DNA of 56,249 nucleotides. It comes from Deltaproteobacteria bacterium (GTDB lineage Bacteria; Desulfobacterota; Syntrophia; Syntrophales; UBA2210). Every line of letters starts with the position of its first letter. Position 1 is the first letter of the stretch. The notes below the pieces were generated by a model. It was not told the origin of the DNA, ran no database searches, and saw nothing but the letters and a program-made list of their open reading frames with translations. The position numbers and the translations under genes are program-made. Positions 1-8,219 of this stretch are shown piece after piece. The DNA lies in NCBI GenBank assembly GCA_019314085.1, contig JAFCZZ010000007.1:1-56249 (forward strand). The letters run 5' to 3'.

Positions 1-119
1 AGCTCGTTGGTGTTGGAGCAATGCACGCCATCGTAAGCTCCAATGTCTAAAAACCGCCCCTTGAACGCCTTGGGAAAGTGCTCGAGCACTACGCGGTCTT
101 CTTGGTTCTGTGCGGTCAC
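1..119 (-). CDS. FkbM-family methyltransferase, N-terminal fragment
   Basis: The reading frame starts at a GTG at 119 and runs off the left edge, giving 39 residues. The visible sequence contains GRFLDIGAYDGVHCSNTNEL, which matches the SAM-binding motif I of FkbM-type methyltransferases (hydrophobic-D-hydrophobic-G-A-x-D-G, followed by SNT). The family O-methylates sugars and other small molecules. It lies 5 nt downstream of the GT2 glycosyltransferase gene on the same strand, so a role in decorating a glycan is likely. The acceptor cannot be told from the fragment. Confidence 0.6.
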   Translation of the reverse strand, partial: MTAQNQEDRVVLEHFPKAFKGRFLDIGAYDGVHCSNTNE

Positions 120-124
120 GGCAC

Positions 125-1021
125 TTAGCCTTTCTTCTGACTGTTCAGCGCAGCCCGGTCGGGCCATCTTGCCCAGAACAGTTTGCTGTCTTTTCGCTCC
201 GGGTTGTCTGACTCGTTCAGCTCCCGCAGCTCATCCTGTACCTGCAAGTCGTTGACCCGCAGCGACACGCCCTCGTCAACCAACCAGCCGAGGCGGTGGA
301 GCTGACAGCCAAACTCACTGTCAGCTCCATAGGTGCGGTAGATGGGGTTCCACCAGGCCCGGCCCGTCGGGTCGCCCTGCGCCACGGCCACGGCAATGCC
401 GGCTGCGCGGCGCACCACTCCAAAGTTGGCGTAGGTCTTTCCGTGGATGTTCTCGAACCCCCAGTCGCCGCGGAAGTTCTGCTCGAAGGCCACCTCGCCG
501 ATCTCAGGATCGCGCACCAACCGCTCGATGGCTTCAGCAATGGCGCCATCAGTGATGAGCTCGGCGTCGTCGTTGAAGTGAGCTACGTAGGGGTAGCCCC
601 GCTCGACCGCAAAGGCGAACCCCAGGTTGAACGCTAGCACTGCCCCTGTCAGCTGACCCCGCTGACCGATAAACGTGACGTCGGGCTGGTCGACCAGCCA
701 CCGGCGGCTGCCATCGGTCGAGCCGCCGTCGACCACGGCAAAGTGGCACGGAACACCGGCGCGGACGCGGATGCTCTCAATAGCCGCCCGCAGCGGCCCC
801 AACCGGTTGTAGGTGGCCAGCACCACGCACACGGGTTCGGCGGGCGGTCGAGGAGCCGGCAACGTTGCCACGGCCGGACTCGCGACAATGGGCGGCGCAT
901 ACGGCTGCAGACGATAGGTCGCAGGCGATCGCGGAGGGGGCGGAAGCTCGGGCGGCGGGACGTCTTTAGCAATGGCTTGGCGTTTGGCCCGCAACGGACC
1001 CCATCGAGATTCCCAGCTCAT
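125..1021 (-). CDS. GT2-family glycosyltransferase
   Basis: 298 residues. After a proline-rich N-terminal extension (about residues 20-62) comes a GT-A fold signature: CVVLATYN near 65-72, VVDGGSTDGS at 96-105 and a metal-binding NDDAE at 150-154 in place of the canonical DxD. Family enzymes transfer a sugar from a nucleotide-sugar donor to a glycan or protein. The ATG overlaps the TGA of the upstream GT4 gene (ATGA), so the two are translationally coupled. With the FkbM fragment and GDP-fucose synthase it suggests virus-directed modification of a surface or virion glycan. No membrane segment is seen. Donor and acceptor are unknown. Confidence 0.8.
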   Translation of the reverse strand: MSWESRWGPLRAKRQAIAKDVPPPELPPPPRSPATYRLQPYAPPIVASPAVATLPAPRPPAEPVCVVLATYNRLGPLRAAIESIRVRAGVPCHFAVVDGGSTDGSRRWLVDQPDVTFIGQRGQLTGAVLAFNLGFAFAVERGYPYVAHFNDDAELITDGAIAEAIERLVRDPEIGEVAFEQNFRGDWGFENIHGKTYANFGVVRRAAGIAVAVAQGDPTGRAWWNPIYRTYGADSEFGCQLHRLGWLVDEGVSLRVNDLQVQDELRELNESDNPERKDSKLFWARWPDRAALNSQKKG

Positions 1022-2304
1022 GACAGATCACCGGCTAGCCGCTCGAGCAGCACGCGCGTCTTGCGGCCCACCGCAAGCGCAGAGAACGGCGTCACGTCCA
1101 TGCCGCGACAGCGCCCGCCCTGACGGACCGTCTCCGCAGCACGCCGCATGGCCGCGACAGCCGCGTCCATGTCGTAGTCGAGATAGGTGGAGCCCTCGGG
1201 CCACTCATAGAACGGATGGCAGGGAACCGTTCCGGTCTGCGGCACAAGCTCGTCCCGCTCCCCGCAGAACGTCTGCGGTCCGCCGCTCGGCGTGTAGACC
1301 ATGAGGTTGCCCGCCAGCTTGGCATCGAACGCGGGCATGTCAAAACCCTCGCCGCGCGAGAGCGTCACGTAGCAATCGCCCATGTTGTGCAGCTGCAGCA
1401 TCTGCTCACCGGTGAGCCGCTTGGCGATGATGTGCACCCCGCGCTCCAAGTTGTCCGGTGTCCACCCATTTGCCAACACCGCCTCGTCCGCCGTCCAGCC
1501 GCGCAGCGCCTCCATGGGGGAGGTGGGGTAGTCCAGGAGCGGAGGGGACTTCTCGCTCGTCTTGAGCATCAGCATGGCCTGACCGGGACGGAAGGCTCGC
1601 AGAAACGCGCCGATCAGCTGCCGCTGCTCCTTGCGGGGCTCCCACTTGCCCACATGATAGAAGCGGACCGGCCCCGGGCGGCGCTCGCGCTCGTTCAGCG
1701 CCAGATGCGGGTCGTCGGGCAAAAACGGGCACGGCACCCAGTGCAGCCGCTCGCGCTCAACTCCTGCTTCAACAAGCAGCTCGACGGCCGCCGGCGTGCC
1801 GACCCAGCTGCTCGCCGCCGTGTTGAGCGCTGCCACGTCATCTGGGTGCACACCGCTCTGCCGCTCCCAGACCGTGCAGATGGTGCGCCGGTCATTGATG
1901 TACTGTAGCTGCTTGACCGAATACCAGCGATGCGTCACCAGCGACGGCAGCACGCCCGGTGTGGGCACAACCATCTGCACCTGCGCGACGTAAGAAGCGA
2001 TCTTGGCATACAACAGATCGCCATACAGCTGGTCGACCACCCGGTCCTCGCCGCTGGGACTGCGGTGACGCGGAATGGCAGAGCGCAGGTGCACTGGTAC
2101 GCCAGCAAGCGACAGCGAGCGGGCTAGACGGCGCACGTGCTCACAGAAGCCGTCCGCATAGATCTCCCAGGGGCCCTGAAAGAGCACCCCGCGCTCATGA
2201 TCAGCAGATTTTCCGGGCTTCACATACATCGGCCCAGTACGCGGGTCGCTAAAATCCCGGTAGCTCCGCATCTGCTCGAAGATTGTGACAGGTCGGTCGG
2301 CCAT
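1018..2304 (-). CDS. GT4-like glycosyltransferase (GT-B fold)
   Basis: 428 residues. The second Rossmann-like half begins near FYHVGKWEPRKEQ, the usual GT4 strand-loop preceding the donor site. The late motif DCYVTLSRGEGFDMPAFDA is the E-x7-E-like nucleotide-sugar-binding segment, with the second Glu replaced by Asp. The gene sits between a small zinc-ribbon protein and the GT2 gene and shares ATGA coupling with the latter. Retaining transfer of a hexose to a lipid- or protein-linked acceptor is the family expectation; the substrate is not deducible. No transmembrane helix is seen. Confidence 0.75.
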   Translation of the reverse strand: MADRPVTIFEQMRSYRDFSDPRTGPMYVKPGKSADHERGVLFQGPWEIYADGFCEHVRRLARSLSLAGVPVHLRSAIPRHRSPSGEDRVVDQLYGDLLYAKIASYVAQVQMVVPTPGVLPSLVTHRWYSVKQLQYINDRRTICTVWERQSGVHPDDVAALNTAASSWVGTPAAVELLVEAGVERERLHWVPCPFLPDDPHLALNERERRPGPVRFYHVGKWEPRKEQRQLIGAFLRAFRPGQAMLMLKTSEKSPPLLDYPTSPMEALRGWTADEAVLANGWTPDNLERGVHIIAKRLTGEQMLQLHNMGDCYVTLSRGEGFDMPAFDAKLAGNLMVYTPSGGPQTFCGERDELVPQTGTVPCHPFYEWPEGSTYLDYDMDAAVAAMRRAAETVRQGGRCRGMDVTPFSALAVGRKTRVLLERLAGDLS

Positions 2305-2305
2305 G

Positions 2306-3001
2306 TCAGGCGGGCCACACTTTGTTGTGGTCGATGCGAGCTCGCCATGAGCAGCGCGCGCAGGTAAAAAGCTCGCTCTCCATGATGACTCCAGCGGTGC
2401 GGAACGTCGTGCCGTCCTCGAACACGCTCAGCTCGCCGGCGGTGCGCCGGTCCAGATACCAGTTGCGATTGCTCTGACGCACGGTCACGAGCGACTGGTC
2501 TGGTGGCAGGCCGGCTTTTTCGATGCAGCTGGGGCAAAACAAGATCAGTGCAAGCTCGTTTTCGAACGCCGGGTCTTGCACCATGATGATGTCGCCAACG
2601 CCACGATGAGTCACCTCCCGACCCGATCGCGTGACGTAGGTCAACGGCACGTAGGCTCGGGCGATCTCGGGATTATCGGTAAACTGGTTGCTGTAGCGCG
2701 TGGCCACGCTGCTAGGATCGCCTCGCTGGATCCCGTGCTCGTTGGCAATGCGCTTCTCCGCATCGTCCTCAGCTCGACGACGGCGCGATTCGGCAAGCTG
2801 CTCGGCCACGGCCTGGTCGTGCTTACTGGTGGTGGTGCCGTACCTGACAAGGATGTCGAGCGGCACCCCAATGGGATCCGGATCTACAGCCTTTTCGCAG
2901 TCAGAAGCCGACGCCGGCGGCGGCGTGACGGGCTCGGGGTCGGGGGGCGGCGCAACCGGGTCGGGGGGCGGCGACGCTGTCGCCTTTTCGTCCTCAGCCA
3001 T
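2306..3001 (-). CDS. Zinc-ribbon protein with Pro-rich N-terminus
   Basis: 231 residues from the ATG at 3001; an in-frame TTG at 3037 is an alternative start, and neither has a convincing ribosome binding site. Residues 8-40 are a PPPDP-rich low-complexity stretch. A charged middle (about 60-95) could be a short coiled coil. The C-terminal half carries two CxxC pairs, FCPSC and TCARC, spaced about 60 residues apart, as in a zinc ribbon. No enzyme motif is visible. It sits directly upstream of the GT4 gene with a 1-nt gap. Function unknown. Confidence 0.6.
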   Translation of the reverse strand: MAEDEKATASPPPDPVAPPPDPEPVTPPPASASDCEKAVDPDPIGVPLDILVRYGTTTSKHDQAVAEQLAESRRRRAEDDAEKRIANEHGIQRGDPSSVATRYSNQFTDNPEIARAYVPLTYVTRSGREVTHRGVGDIIMVQDPAFENELALILFCPSCIEKAGLPPDQSLVTVRQSNRNWYLDRRTAGELSVFEDGTTFRTAGVIMESELFTCARCSWRARIDHNKVWPA

Positions 3002-3083
3002 GGTTTGCAGGATGCCGTTCAGACATCGTTCCGTCAAGCGCTAAGATGACTCGGAGGCAACTTATTGCGCCGCCGAACCCCGG

Positions 3084-3227
3084 TCAGGACTGCTGCTCCG
3101 GATGGTACTCGCCACCGGTCATGTCGAAGGTGCGCGCCACCGCCTCTTGAGCGGTGCGCATATCCGGCGGAACCTGCAGGAAATAGTGCTTGTAGCTACC
3201 ATCTGGCTCGGGGGAGCTGTCAACCAT
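3084..3227 (-). CDS. Small conserved-type phage protein, 47 aa
   Basis: This 47-residue frame starts at an ATG (3227) that overlaps the end of the upstream 85-residue gene by 8 nt and ends at a TGA at 3084. The sequence contains DGSYKHYFLQVPPDMRTAQE and then AVARTFDM. This looks like the small phage proteins with an R-T-x-x-E-A-V-A-x-T-F core seen in many early regions. The codon third positions are GC-rich, supporting real coding. Function unknown. Confidence 0.55.
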   Translation of the reverse strand: MVDSSPEPDGSYKHYFLQVPPDMRTAQEAVARTFDMTGGEYHPEQQS

Positions 3228-3477
3228 CGCCCGTCCCGGGCGCCGGCGTCTCGCTCCGCTTCAGCTTTAGCGCAGCAACGTCATACAGGCTGCCGGCGGC
3301 AGTTGTGGCGGCATCCACGAACTGCTCACGGGTCACGCCGATTTTGATGGCTGCACTAGCTATCTGCTCAACCGTTGTAGCGATCTGCCCGAACATCGCG
3401 ATCCGCTCGAGCAGCCCCGACCACACAGTGTCGAACAGAGGTTTCGGAGGACTGTCTTTTGATTTTTTCTTGGTCAT
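3220..3477 (-). CDS. Hypothetical protein, 85 aa
   Basis: 85 residues, basic at the N-terminus (MTKKKSKD) with a mostly helical amphipathic middle (about residues 18-65) and no Cys. The start ATG overlaps the TGA of the upstream 620-residue gene (ATGA), so it is translationally coupled. I do not recognise a family. It could be a partner of the upstream coiled-coil protein. Confidence 0.6.
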   Translation of the reverse strand: MTKKKSKDSPPKPLFDTVWSGLLERIAMFGQIATTVEQIASAAIKIGVTREQFVDAATTAAGSLYDVAALKLKRSETPAPGTGDG

Positions 3478-5336
3478 GGCGATTGTTCCTGCGGCGCAGG
3501 GGGCGGAGAAATCAACACGCCCAACGTCTTCAGCACAGCAACAGTCTTGCGCGCCTCGACCCGATCGCTCTCCTTCTCCTGTTCGGACAGGTCGGCGTAG
3601 GCCGTTTCACGTTGACGTTTCCAGCGCAGCAGGTTCTTGGCGTCGCAGTGTTTCGTCTCGCGGTACTTCTCCCAGCCGCTCCAGCGCTCGTGCTCCAAAG
3701 CGGCAAGCGCCTCGATCACACCGTCTTCGAACGCCACCACAGCAGCCTGGGGCGCGCACCCTTGGCAACTGCCCGTCCCGTCGTAGTCATCGCAGCCGTC
3801 AGGCGTAACACACCCGGCCGGTTCATTGTCTCCCGTCTTCGCCCCGACCGACTTGGCAAACATGCCGTGCGACGGGCGAGGCGTGGTGTCGGCTGACTCG
3901 GGCACAACAGCCGGGGCGAGCGTGGTGGCGACATGGTCGAGGCACCGCTTAGCGACATCGGCGGCATTACTGTTGCCGTACAGTTCATCCATTGTGTAAT
4001 CCGGTCTATCGGCACAAATTACTGCCCACTGCTCAAAGCACTCCGGCACCCGCCCACCCTCGGCGCTCGGCTGAGGCGCAAAGACGAGGTCGCCGGCTCG
4101 GTGACGCTCGACGAGCCACTCCAGCGTATCGGCCAGATCGGCATTGCGGCTCTCAGGTTCCGCGTCGGTGCGCAGGTCATCGAGGGCGTTGCTCCAACAG
4201 TCTCCCATGCTGAAGTCGCGGTGCCGCGTAACCAGCCGCTCGACATATTCCGGCACAGCAACCGGCTGGGCGGCGGCACGGGCTAACTGGTCCTCAGCCT
4301 CAGCAATCCGGTCATTGTCCTCGCCCTGAAGCCGCTCCAGCTCCCCAATCCGCTCCGCAAGGTCGGCTTCGGTTACCTCTGCGGCGTCTCGCTCCTCGGC
4401 GATCGTCTCCCTGAGCGAGTCGGCTGTGCGCACGAGGTTATCGACAACATCACACGTGGCCCCGCAGGCAGGATGTGGAAGCTCCGGCTCTGGGTCCGAG
4501 CAATCGTTGAAAGCCCTGAACTGCTGCGCCTTGATAGCGGCCAGGTCAGCTTCGGCAGTGATGGCCCGGTCACGCTCGCGCTGTCCAGCTGCCACCTCAG
4601 CATCCCGCTCCGCCACCGCCTTGTCGCGATCAGTCTCGAGCCAACCAATCAACTCGCTCAGGTTGCCGTCGGCATCCGTCAGAGAACGAAGTTCATCCTC
4701 AGCTTCGGCGATGGTGTCTTCGGCCTCTTCGGCGCGCTGCTTCCACGCCAGGTCTTCCTCGTGCTGGTGGGCCTGCGTCTCGGTCAGCGCGCACTGGTCG
4801 TAGTAGCTCTGCTGAAAATCGATCCTCTCAGCGCGGTCGGACACGAGCGCTTCGATGGCTCCAGCCGCCTCCCTCAAAGAGCCGGTAACATTGTTTCCGT
4901 GCCAATCGTCCATATCGGCCAGCTCCCGCAGCCTGCTGATGAGCGGTCCGTAGACAGCCTCAGCTGCGGCCCGTTCATCGGGTTTAGGCGGCGCGGACGA
5001 CGGGGGCGCCTCGGCGTTGCGATACTGGAGCTCTAGGCGCAAGTCCGGCATGGTCTCCATGGCGACGGTGGAATGGGCCAGCAGCACCAGTAGCTGCATC
5101 AACGCGGGCTCGCCGAGCACGGCCTCGTCGCCGCGGCCCCCTCGCTCATCCACCACGCTCACAATCGCCGACCGGGTCCCGCGCCGGGTGCGCCCCCGAT
5201 AGTCGGCGTACTCGAACGCTAGCGCTCGACCGCCACGAACGAGCGGAAGATCCACCCGCCATTCGCGCAGGCTCACGTCGGGATCCTCCCGCCAGTGGAC
5301 ATCACGCAGAGCATCAAACGCGTTACTGCCGGCCAT
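3474..5336 (-). CDS. Large coiled-coil protein with C-terminal phage RyR-like module
   Basis: 620 residues with a good GAGGAG ribosome binding site before the ATG. The N-terminal 110 residues look globular. Residues about 185-395 are rich in Glu, Ala, Arg and Asp with heptad character, predicting coiled coil. A Cys-rich patch (CVTPDGCDDYDGTGSCQGC) lies near 525-545. The last about 75 residues contain LEHERWSGWEKYRE followed by YADLSEQEKESDR, a module common at the ends of phage early proteins and reminiscent of RyR domains. The combination suggests a scaffold or binding protein rather than an enzyme. Biochemical role unknown. Confidence 0.7.
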   Translation of the reverse strand: MAGSNAFDALRDVHWREDPDVSLREWRVDLPLVRGGRALAFEYADYRGRTRRGTRSAIVSVVDERGGRGDEAVLGEPALMQLLVLLAHSTVAMETMPDLRLELQYRNAEAPPSSAPPKPDERAAAEAVYGPLISRLRELADMDDWHGNNVTGSLREAAGAIEALVSDRAERIDFQQSYYDQCALTETQAHQHEEDLAWKQRAEEAEDTIAEAEDELRSLTDADGNLSELIGWLETDRDKAVAERDAEVAAGQRERDRAITAEADLAAIKAQQFRAFNDCSDPEPELPHPACGATCDVVDNLVRTADSLRETIAEERDAAEVTEADLAERIGELERLQGEDNDRIAEAEDQLARAAAQPVAVPEYVERLVTRHRDFSMGDCWSNALDDLRTDAEPESRNADLADTLEWLVERHRAGDLVFAPQPSAEGGRVPECFEQWAVICADRPDYTMDELYGNSNAADVAKRCLDHVATTLAPAVVPESADTTPRPSHGMFAKSVGAKTGDNEPAGCVTPDGCDDYDGTGSCQGCAPQAAVVAFEDGVIEALAALEHERWSGWEKYRETKHCDAKNLLRWKRQRETAYADLSEQEKESDRVEARKTVAVLKTLGVLISPPPAPQEQSP

Positions 5337-5437
5337 CGTCTACTCCTCTTTCAAACGCACGCCGGCGCCGTTGTCGCCAGCAAAAAATTCGGCTGCGCCA
5401 CAGCCCGGGACCGCTCAGTTTAACTGCTTGTAGAGCA

Positions 5438-5656
5438 TCAACTGCCCCCTCGCGCCCCAGACCGGCGGGCCTGGTTCCAACGCTCTACGAAGTCGATTCG
5501 AGCACAGTCGCGGCGGCACTGAATGGCCACGGCCTCGGATGTTGGCAAGCGGGCCGGGTAGACGCTACCGTCCAACGGATCGACCCAGGCAGGGGCGGAG
5601 CCCAGCCATCGGGCTTCCCGCAAATACCCCTCATCCGTCATCGGTTCGGCTGCCAT
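5438..5656 (-). CDS. Hypothetical protein, 72 aa
   Basis: 72 residues, Trp/Arg-rich, no recognised motif. Its start lies inside the 3' end of the upstream 71-residue gene (26-nt overlap). A 101-nt spacer follows before the 620-residue gene; it holds only that gene's ribosome binding site. The protein resembles short accessory phage proteins in composition only. Confidence 0.5.
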   Translation of the reverse strand: MAAEPMTDEGYLREARWLGSAPAWVDPLDGSVYPARLPTSEAVAIQCRRDCARIDFVERWNQARRSGARGGS

Positions 5657-5846
5657 GGCTCGAGCTCCCTTTTTCTGCGTCTCGGATTACGAGGCCATCA
5701 CCCGTCAGTGACAACAGATGGCTGCGCACCTGCACCCGCAACAGATCTACGCCGCAAAACGGAAACGCCGTGTGCTCCCACAAGATGTGATCAGCGCTCT
5801 CGTCGGAGATCTGTCGACAGAGTTTAGCGGCTTCCCAGCGAACCAA
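5631..5846 (-). CDS. Small phage protein, 71 aa
   Basis: 71 residues from a TTG start. The core WEAAKLCRQISDESADHILW followed by EHTAFPF resembles a small family I associate with phage early regions (D-E-x-x-H-I-L then T-x-F-P-F). I assign no function. The start is uncertain because no ATG or GTG is available in frame. Confidence 0.5.
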   Translation of the reverse strand: MVRWEAAKLCRQISDESADHILWEHTAFPFCGVDLLRVQVRSHLLSLTGDGLVIRDAEKGSSSHGSRTDDG

Positions 5847-5857
5847 TTATATGCCTG

Positions 5858-6253
5858 TCATGGGCTCTTCCCCGCGGTTGCGCCAGCTTCACCGTTCGGC
5901 ACCGAGCACGCACACACTCCGACAATCGAAGGCTTCCCGCGGCGGCCACGCAACACGCCGTCGCAATCCGGGCAGGTCACCTTTACCCAACAGTCGGCGC
6001 AATACTCGCCACGCTCGTCCTGTTCGGCCCCGCCCGTGCACCAACAGACCAACCGGCGGCAGCGTTTGCACCGAAACACTCCCTGGCACGAGAATGCAAC
6101 GGGGATCCCCATCCACCAACGAACAGCTTGACGGCGGGCGCTCTCGTCGCACCCGTGCACGACCGTTTTCGTCCCACGGAGATCGCGTTTGACTAGCTCG
6201 ATCTGCCACTGCTCGGACGTCCAGCACGTAACCTCTTGGCCCTGGCAGCTCAC
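5858..6253 (-). CDS. Cys-rich zinc-binding protein, 131 aa
   Basis: 131 residues from a GTG that directly abuts the TAG of the upstream gene. The Cys pattern CKRCRRLVCWC ... CADCW ... CPDCDG indicates at least two zinc sites, RING/B-box-like in spacing. A Trp- and Arg-rich N-terminal half precedes it. No catalytic motif is seen. It is one of a run of small CxxC proteins in this block, so a nucleic-acid or protein-binding role is plausible. Confidence 0.6.
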   Translation of the reverse strand: MSCQGQEVTCWTSEQWQIELVKRDLRGTKTVVHGCDESARRQAVRWWMGIPVAFSCQGVFRCKRCRRLVCWCTGGAEQDERGEYCADCWVKVTCPDCDGVLRGRRGKPSIVGVCACSVPNGEAGATAGKSP

Positions 6254-6718
6254 CTATTTCTTCCCTTCACGGTCAGACAATCCCTTATTCTCCTCGCCGA
6301 TGCGGATGTCGTCAGAAGCGCCGACCACCAAACCAGCAATGTCGTCATCGCCGCCGCCGCGGAAGACGATCTTAGGCATCTTTGCGCGGGCACGGGCGGC
6401 CGCCGCTAGCATGATGTCCGCCTTGTTCCGCGCAGTCCCCTGCGCCCCGTTTTCAATCTGTACCGTCACAACGTCACCGGTCAGAATGTAGCGAGCCCGC
6501 AGAGTGTCACCTGGCACCGTCCGAGAATACTCCACCTGTGCCAAGTCGATGGGCGGGCTCGGGGCCCTGGCCCCGCAGAACGGGCAGAAGGCTACCTGCG
6601 AGCCATACTCACCGTTGCCCACCCAGTATTCGCCGTGCTCGTTCTCGTCGCAGCCATCGGTGGCTGGGCCATGCCCAGCGCTGGGCGTCCTCTCGCTGCA
6701 GCCGTGCCGCTCAGTCAT
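6254..6718 (-). CDS. Zinc-ribbon protein, 154 aa
   Basis: 154 residues. The ATG at 6718 is preferred over an in-frame upstream start because an AGAGG site sits a few bases before it. The motif AFCPFCGARAP is a typical half zinc ribbon of phage 'CPFCGAR' proteins; earlier Cys residues (HGC, DGC) may complete it. The C-terminal half is mixed alpha/beta and ends in an acidic, Lys-rich tail. Function unknown. Confidence 0.6.
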   Translation of the reverse strand: MTERHGCSERTPSAGHGPATDGCDENEHGEYWVGNGEYGSQVAFCPFCGARAPSPPIDLAQVEYSRTVPGDTLRARYILTGDVVTVQIENGAQGTARNKADIMLAAAARARAKMPKIVFRGGGDDDIAGLVVGASDDIRIGEENKGLSDREGKK

Positions 6719-6758
6719 AATGCCTCTCATGTTCAAAGGGCGGTCGAGAGCGCTCCCA

Positions 6759-7121
6759 CTATTCACCGGTGGGCATGGTGGCGCTCAAGACGGGGCCGCC
6801 AAAAACGCCTAGGAAAGCTGAACTGCTAAGCACCAGGTTGTGAACCACCATCTCGACGGAAGAGCCTTTCTTGCATCGGTATTGAAGGGCCAGCCTTCCT
6901 TCTACAAAGGCGGTCGCCGGGATCGGATCGTCGGAATCGAACTTCTCGACCCCACCAACTTTTAGGGAGCTGATCGCAAAGTAGTGGTGCTGGTAGATGT
7001 AGAGCCGCTCGATTATAAAATCACGCTTGGCGGACTTCGACTTGACAACCACCCCTTTGAAGGTGCCTGCGGCCAGCCCGTCCAAGAAGATCAGCGGGCA
7101 AGTGGCTAGTAAAACGGGCAT
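6759..7121 (-). CDS. Hypothetical beta-rich protein, 120 aa
   Basis: 120 residues with a hydrophobic N-terminus (about residues 1-20) followed by alternating polar/hydrophobic strands. No recognised motif. The hydrophobic start could be a buried strand or a weak signal segment. It stands alone between two short gaps on the same strand as its neighbours. Confidence 0.5.
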   Translation of the reverse strand: MPVLLATCPLIFLDGLAAGTFKGVVVKSKSAKRDFIIERLYIYQHHYFAISSLKVGGVEKFDSDDPIPATAFVEGRLALQYRCKKGSSVEMVVHNLVLSSSAFLGVFGGPVLSATMPTGE

Positions 7122-7156
7122 CGAGTGGATCCTTTTGTGACGGTTGGAAGTGCGTT

Positions 7157-7561
7157 CTACTTACCGGCCGGCAGCGGCTCCGAAGCCCCGGGGGGCCACT
7201 GCACAAAGTCGAGGTCCGGGTAGTTGGCAACGTCGATGCGCCCATGCTCAGCAAGAGCTTTCACACGGCGGCAGCACTCGGCCGGGCTGAGCCTCGCCTG
7301 CCAACTGCCCTTTCTCTCCGGGCAGGGCACATCCATGATGACCTCGCCGCCGGCCTGGCCGGCAAACTGGACGACGAGGTCATGGGCGTCGATCAGGCCG
7401 ACGAAGCCAAACCTCGGCTGGCACACGATGACGGCCGTGAGCTCGAGGGCGACCGGCAGCTCAACCGGCAGCGGAGAGTCCGCCGAGACGGCGCAGCCGC
7501 TATTAGCGTCAAGAAAGTAACAGCGCCACGGTGGTCGCTGTGGGCTATCGGGGTCAGTCAC
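7157..7561 (-). CDS. Hypothetical protein, 134 aa
   Basis: 134 residues from a GTG that overlaps the TGA of the upstream zinc-finger gene (GTGA). Mixed alpha/beta composition, with two Cys pairs too far apart for an obvious zinc site. I do not recognise it. The coupling with 7558-7755 supports it being a real gene. Confidence 0.55.
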   Translation of the reverse strand: MTDPDSPQRPPWRCYFLDANSGCAVSADSPLPVELPVALELTAVIVCQPRFGFVGLIDAHDLVVQFAGQAGGEVIMDVPCPERKGSWQARLSPAECCRRVKALAEHGRIDVANYPDLDFVQWPPGASEPLPAGK

Positions 7562-7755
7562 GATGCTCTCCTTTCACTCGCAGGCAACGGAGCGGGCCGC
7601 CGCATCCGCAGGCAATGCTCGTCGTGTTTGATGCGACGGCTCTTTGACGTTTCGCCGCAATCGGGGCACACCCAAACCCCTGGCACGCCATCGTATTGGA
7701 GCGAGTCGGTTGGGTGCTGTTCTTCGTCCCAGTAGATCTTGAAGTAGCGACTCAC
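7558..7755 (-). CDS. Small zinc-finger protein, 65 aa
   Basis: 65 residues from a GTG. WVCPDCGETSKSRRIKHDEHC reads as a C2HC-type zinc finger (CxxC, then H-x3-C 15 residues on). The basic C-terminus could bind nucleic acid. In the undisrupted version of the upstream gene the TGA would overlap this GTG exactly (GTGA), which confirms the start. Confidence 0.6.
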   Translation of the reverse strand: MSRYFKIYWDEEQHPTDSLQYDGVPGVWVCPDCGETSKSRRIKHDEHCLRMRRPAPLPASERRAS

Positions 7756-7876
7756 GATTCAGCCCTTACCCCGTAGAAACAGCCGCAGAGCTTGCAAAGA
7801 TGCACGACCACGGTGCCGAGTTCGGGCATCACCATAGGCCGCAAGACGCCAGCCGACTCGTGCGCTCGGGGCTCTG
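7752..7876 (-). pseudogene. Displaced C-terminal coding remnant of the 7877-8173 gene
   Basis: This stretch is open in the frame that would follow if the 44-bp duplication were collapsed to one copy. It encodes a Cys-containing tail (HLCKLCGC) and stops with a TGA overlapping the GTG of the next gene. It contains no other gene on either strand that I can support. Confidence 0.55.
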
Positions 7877-7954
7877 CTAAAAAGTGCTTCGCCGGGCAGA
7901 CGCTGCCGGGCGGGGCTCTGCTAAAAAGTGCTTCGCCGGGCAGACGCTGCCGGG
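7867..7954. repeat. Perfect 44-bp tandem duplication
   Basis: Copy 1 is 7867-7910 and copy 2 is 7911-7954; they are identical and abut. Each begins cggggctctgctaaaaagtg. The unit shifts the minus-strand gene by two bases. Replication slippage is a sufficient cause. Confidence 0.97.
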
Positions 7955-8173
7955 CAAGAGGTCAAATTTTCGCAACACTTCAGCGGCCGCAACCTTCGCG
8001 TCCATTAGCCGGCGGTGCTTTCCGTAAAACCTCTGCCGCCAGTAGACCGCATACCACCTGACCTCGCCCCCCCGAGGCCCCGGCGACAGGTAGCCATGGA
8101 TGAGGGTTCCACGGGGCCCGAGGTGGTGCTTCCTGCGCCGGTCACAGTTCCAGGAGACGTCTACGCGTGCCAT
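7877..8173 (-). CDS. Basic phage protein truncated by a 44-bp tandem duplication
   Basis: 98 residues from the ATG at 8173; a GTG one codon earlier and a TTG at 8236 are alternatives. The body (RWYAVYWRQRFYGKHRR...AKVAAAEVLRKF) is basic and Trp/Tyr-rich like small phage binding proteins. The 3' end enters a perfect 44-bp tandem duplication. Because 44 is not a multiple of three, the second copy is read out of frame and ends at TAG. Removing one copy restores a frame of about 39 further codons down to 7752, ending in HLCKLCGCFYGV. The present gene is therefore probably a recent truncation or an assembly error. Confidence 0.55.
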   Translation of the reverse strand: MARVDVSWNCDRRRKHHLGPRGTLIHGYLSPGPRGGEVRWYAVYWRQRFYGKHRRLMDAKVAAAEVLRKFDLLPGSVCPAKHFLAEPRPAASARRSTF

Positions 8174-8219
8174 CACCCCGGAACATACTACCGCGTTGCC
8201 CCCGTGGCAACCCCGCTCC